A stretch of 5,091 nucleotides of DNA, from contig PKXE01000174.1 of NCBI GenBank assembly GCA_003132265.1, positions 4,116 to 9,206 of the forward strand. Reading direction: 5' to 3'. The translations under genes and the position numbers were made by a program. Source of the DNA: Candidatus Dormiibacterota bacterium (GTDB taxonomy: Bacteria; Chloroflexota; Dormibacteria; Aeolococcales; Bog-877). A model generated the notes under the pieces. That model saw only the letters and a program-made list of their open reading frames with translations, was not told where the DNA came from and ran no database searches. Of this stretch, positions 5,077 to 5,091 are shown piece after piece; the stretch's first letter is position 1, and the number at the start of each line of letters is the position of its first letter.

Positions 5077-5091
5077 GCCCTAGGAGGACTC
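5077..5091. other. Upstream edge of recO
   Basis: Fifteen bases remain before the right edge. On the minus strand they hold a TAG in frame with recO, which may be the stop of an upstream gene ending three bases before recO. On the plus strand they hold AGGAGG (5082-5087), which could be the Shine-Dalgarno of a divergent gene starting just outside the window. The sequence here cannot decide between these readings. Confidence 0.3.

Noticed and set aside
1..5091. Mobile element, CRISPR array, tRNA or rRNA gene
   Set aside because: No long terminal repeats, transposase or integrase, regularly spaced repeats or tRNA-like cloverleaf were seen. The window is almost filled by the four genes.

Overview
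This is a GC-rich bacterial window (roughly two thirds G+C by eye, not counted). It carries four tightly packed protein-coding genes of translation and repair housekeeping. High GC, two GTG starts, a TAnnnT-type -10 hexamer placed directly in front of a start codon with no Shine-Dalgarno, and small intergenic gaps suggest a high-GC actinobacterium-like lineage. That placement is inference, not proven by a marker gene. I see no RNA gene, mobile element, CRISPR array or att site.

Layout: (1) 1-1269, minus strand, glycyl-tRNA synthetase (dimeric class II type). Its C-terminal end runs off the left edge. (2) 1330-2019, minus strand, an S51-family serine peptidase-like protein (PepE/cyanophycinase fold), 60 bp upstream of glyS and probably co-transcribed with it. 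(3) 2020-2126, a 107-bp divergent intergenic region with a candidate leaderless promoter for the next gene. (4) 2127-4295, plus strand, one uninterrupted 722-codon gene in which a complete cysteinyl-tRNA synthetase is fused to a family 2 glycosyltransferase-like domain. (5) 4309-5076, minus strand, recombination/repair protein RecO, convergent with the fusion gene and separated from it by 13 bp.

How the parts relate: two aminoacyl-tRNA synthetases (Gly and Cys) are divergently arranged around a short control region, with an S51 hydrolase leading the GlyRS unit. recO and glyS are often close neighbours in bacteria. Here both lie on the minus strand but are separated by the oppositely oriented CysRS fusion and the S51 gene.

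The most unusual item is the CysRS-glycosyltransferase fusion. The synthetase half keeps its zinc ligands, its HIGH-type (HIGN) and KMSKS-type (KMAKS) motifs and its full C-terminal region. The glycosyltransferase-like half has a recognisable GT-A layout but reads D-T-G where a DxD metal motif is expected. Its acceptor, and whether it is catalytic, cannot be told from sequence.
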